Shown in pieces: positions 62,679-64,000 of a DNA stretch of 64,000 bases (the first letter of the stretch is position 1; each line of letters opens with the position of its first letter). The translations under genes were made by a program, and so were the position numbers. The notes below the pieces were generated by a model. It was not told where the DNA came from. It made no database searches and was given only the letters and a program-made list of their open reading frames with translations. The DNA comes from CBDDGJ01 sp965199285. GTDB lineage: Bacteria; Pseudomonadota; Alphaproteobacteria; RS24. The DNA is taken from positions 2,042,771-2,106,770 of the forward strand of contig OZ240687.1 of assembly GCA_965199285.1 (NCBI GenBank), given 5' to 3'.

Positions 62679-64000
62679 CACCAGAAAGACTATAATTACC
62701 CGCATCAGAACCAGATAGGCTATAGCCAGACACCGTAACCGTCTTGCCTTCACCCACATTCTTATTATCAAAAACGCCAGAACGATTACTCACAGCAAGC
62801 GTCACCGTGTCACCATCAATAACGCCACCAGAAACAAGCGTCGCATCACCGCTTACAGACGCATCCCGACCCCCATCATAGACCTTATTGGCGGCAGAAA
62901 GACCCGCAACACTCAGCGCTTTCGCCGTAATATCAGCCGTAACCGTAACACCAGAAAGACTATAATTACCCGCATCAGAACCAGATAGGCTATAGCCAGA
63001 CACCGTAACCGTCTTGCCTTCACCCACATTCTTATTATCAAAAACGCCAGAACGATTACTCACAGCAAGCGTCACCGTGTCACCATCAATAACGCCACCA
63101 GAAACAAGCGTCGCATCACCGCTTACAGACGCATCCCGACCCCCATCATAGACCTTATTGGCGGCAGAAAGACCCGCAACACTCAGCGCTTTCGCCGTAA
63201 TATCAGCCGTAACCGTAACACCAGAAAGACTATAATTACCCGCATCAGAACCAGATAGGCTATAGCCAGACACCGTAACCGTCTTGCCTTCACCCACATT
63301 CTTATTATCAAAAACGCCAGAACGATTACTCACAGCAAGCGTCACCGTGTCACCATCAATAACGCCACCAGAAACAAGCGTCGCATCACCGCTTACAGAC
63401 GCATCCCGACCCCCATCATAGACCTTATTGGCGGCAGAAAGACCCGCAACACTCAGCGCTTTCGCCGTAATATCAGCCGTAACCGTAACACCAGAAAGAC
63501 TATAATTACCCGCATCAGAACCAGATAGGCTATAGCCAGACACCGTAACCGTCTTGCCCGTGCCCACATTCTTATTATCAAATAAAGCCCCCCCATCACC
63601 CACAGTAAGCGTCACCGTGTCACCATCAATAACGCCATCGAAATCAGCCGTGCCGCTAAGCGACGCCGTCCTATTGCCATCATAGACCTTATTGGCGGCA
63701 GAAAGACCCGCAACACTCAGCGCTTTCGCCGTAATATCAGCCGTAACCGTAACACCAGAAAGACTATAATTACCCGCATCAGAACCAGATAGGCTATAGC
63801 CAGACACCGTAACCGTCTTGCCTTCACCCACATTCTTATTATCAAAAACGCCAGAACGATTACTCACAGCAAGCGTCACCGTGTCACCATCAATAACGCC
63901 ACCAGAAACAAGCGTCGCATCACCGCTTACAGACGCATCCCGACCCCCATCATAGACCTTATTGGCGGCAGAAAGACCCGCAACACTCAGCGCTTTCGCC
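62101..64000 (-). CDS. Second TpsA-like adhesin, C-terminal YDG repeats (N-terminus beyond window)
   Basis: On the minus strand an open frame enters from the window edge and reads about seven YDG units before DISALSP and the stop at 62101. The unit order differs from TpsA1: starting from the N-terminal side it is GGRD, NRT, then five GGRD units. Its variant reads SNRSGVF where TpsA1 has GNRSGVF. It is therefore probably a paralogous gene or allele, not a copy of the same reads. Whether it has its own TPS domain cannot be seen. Convergent with TpsA1 with 32-bp overlap. Confidence 0.75.
   Translation of the reverse strand, partial: AKALSVAGLSAANKVYDGGRDASVSGDATLVSGGVIDGDTVTLAVSNRSGVFDNKNVGEGKTVTVSGYSLSGSDAGNYSLSGVTVTADITAKALSVAGLSAANKVYDGNRTASLSGTADFDGVIDGDTVTLTVGDGGALFDNKNVGTGKTVTVSGYSLSGSDAGNYSLSGVTVTADITAKALSVAGLSAANKVYDGGRDASVSGDATLVSGGVIDGDTVTLAVSNRSGVFDNKNVGEGKTVTVSGYSLSGSDAGNYSLSGVTVTADITAKALSVAGLSAANKVYDGGRDASVSGDATLVSGGVIDGDTVTLAVSNRSGVFDNKNVGEGKTVTVSGYSLSGSDAGNYSLSGVTVTADITAKALSVAGLSAANKVYDGGRDASVSGDATLVSGGVIDGDTVTLAVSNRSGVFDNKNVGEGKTVTVSGYSLSGSDAGNYSLSGVTVTADITAKALSVAGLSAANKVYDGGRDASVSGDATLVSGGVIDGDTVTLAVGDGGALFDNKNVGTGKTVTVSGYSLSGSDAGNYSLSGVTVTADITAKALSVAGLSAANKVYDGGRDASVSGDATLVSGGVIDGDTVTLAVGDGGALFDNKNVGTGKTVTVSGYSLSGSDAGNYSLSGVTVTADISALSP

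Noticed and set aside
59664..64000. Regular repeats that might be taken for a CRISPR array
   Set aside because: Units are 270-276 bp, coding in frame and without unique spacers; they are YDG protein repeats.

Overview
The window looks like one piece of an alphaproteobacterial chromosome of moderate GC. Supporting traits are a class I lysyl-tRNA synthetase, the GatCAB amidotransferase operon, the run pyrB - dihydroorotase-like pyrC' - plsY - dprA, and a ParE with the RPGMYIGGTD signature. I cannot place it below class level.

Layout. 1-1854: divergent pyrF (cut by the window edge) and ugd. 1855-2546: a long non-coding accessory stretch with a nuclease gene fragment, tandem hairpin units and a large structured RNA that leads into a small membrane-protein gene. 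2855-7650: a TetR-esterase pair and the lysK-pyrD::arsC operon, in which pyrD and an ArsC-like gene form one open frame. 7739-10478: a TerB-like protein, a fatty-acid hydroxylase and a processive glycosyltransferase. 10890-11468: a deleted IS3 element. 11528-16208: a Baeyer-Villiger-type monooxygenase, a membrane PPIase, HupE/UreJ and an AT-rich gene joining a dUTPase/dCTP-deaminase-like domain to a coiled coil and membrane segments. 16294-24022: nrdAB with a PfpI-like gene, a far-upstream NrdR-type box, wecA, a glutamine amidotransferase and a P450. 24104-32022: dprA, plsY, pyrC', pyrB and ruvX on one strand, then gatCAB on the other. 32042-34050: a second accessory patch with a SieB-like membrane protein, an SNase-like nuclease, a small coiled-coil/TM protein and two more copies of the structured RNA. 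34051-41024: DEAD-box helicase, ZnuD-like receptor, parE and an OYE-family oxidoreductase. 41093-45824: tRNA-Leu(GAG) followed by a 1503-residue fascin-like/LamG/multi-TM protein. 46059-52815: transport, thioesterase, hydrolase and decaying genes. 52853-64000: a two-partner secretion locus with a TpsB transporter, an IS5 remnant in the promoter gap, a TpsA adhesin carrying nine YDG repeats, and the end of a second convergent adhesin sharing a 560-bp inverted repeat with the first.

Four pyrimidine-pathway genes lie here (pyrF, pyrD, pyrB, pyrC'). The pyrC' product lacks the metal-binding residues of dihydroorotase, so it is probably a structural partner of PyrB. UGD, WecA and the GT2 enzyme point to surface polysaccharide, and the TPS locus to surface adhesion.

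The strongest candidate for something undescribed is the structured RNA family: three copies (2227-2514 plus strand, 33155-33369 minus strand, 33790-33926 plus strand, truncated). All three share a 5' hairpin with compensatory changes and an adjacent G-rich motif. The two full copies also share a pseudoknot, a 30-nt motif and a terminator-like 3' hairpin, and both loci also hold an SNase-like nuclease gene or its remnant. Next are the dUTPase-like membrane protein and the giant tRNA-adjacent protein. Coordinates and pairings were worked out by eye; no database search was possible.
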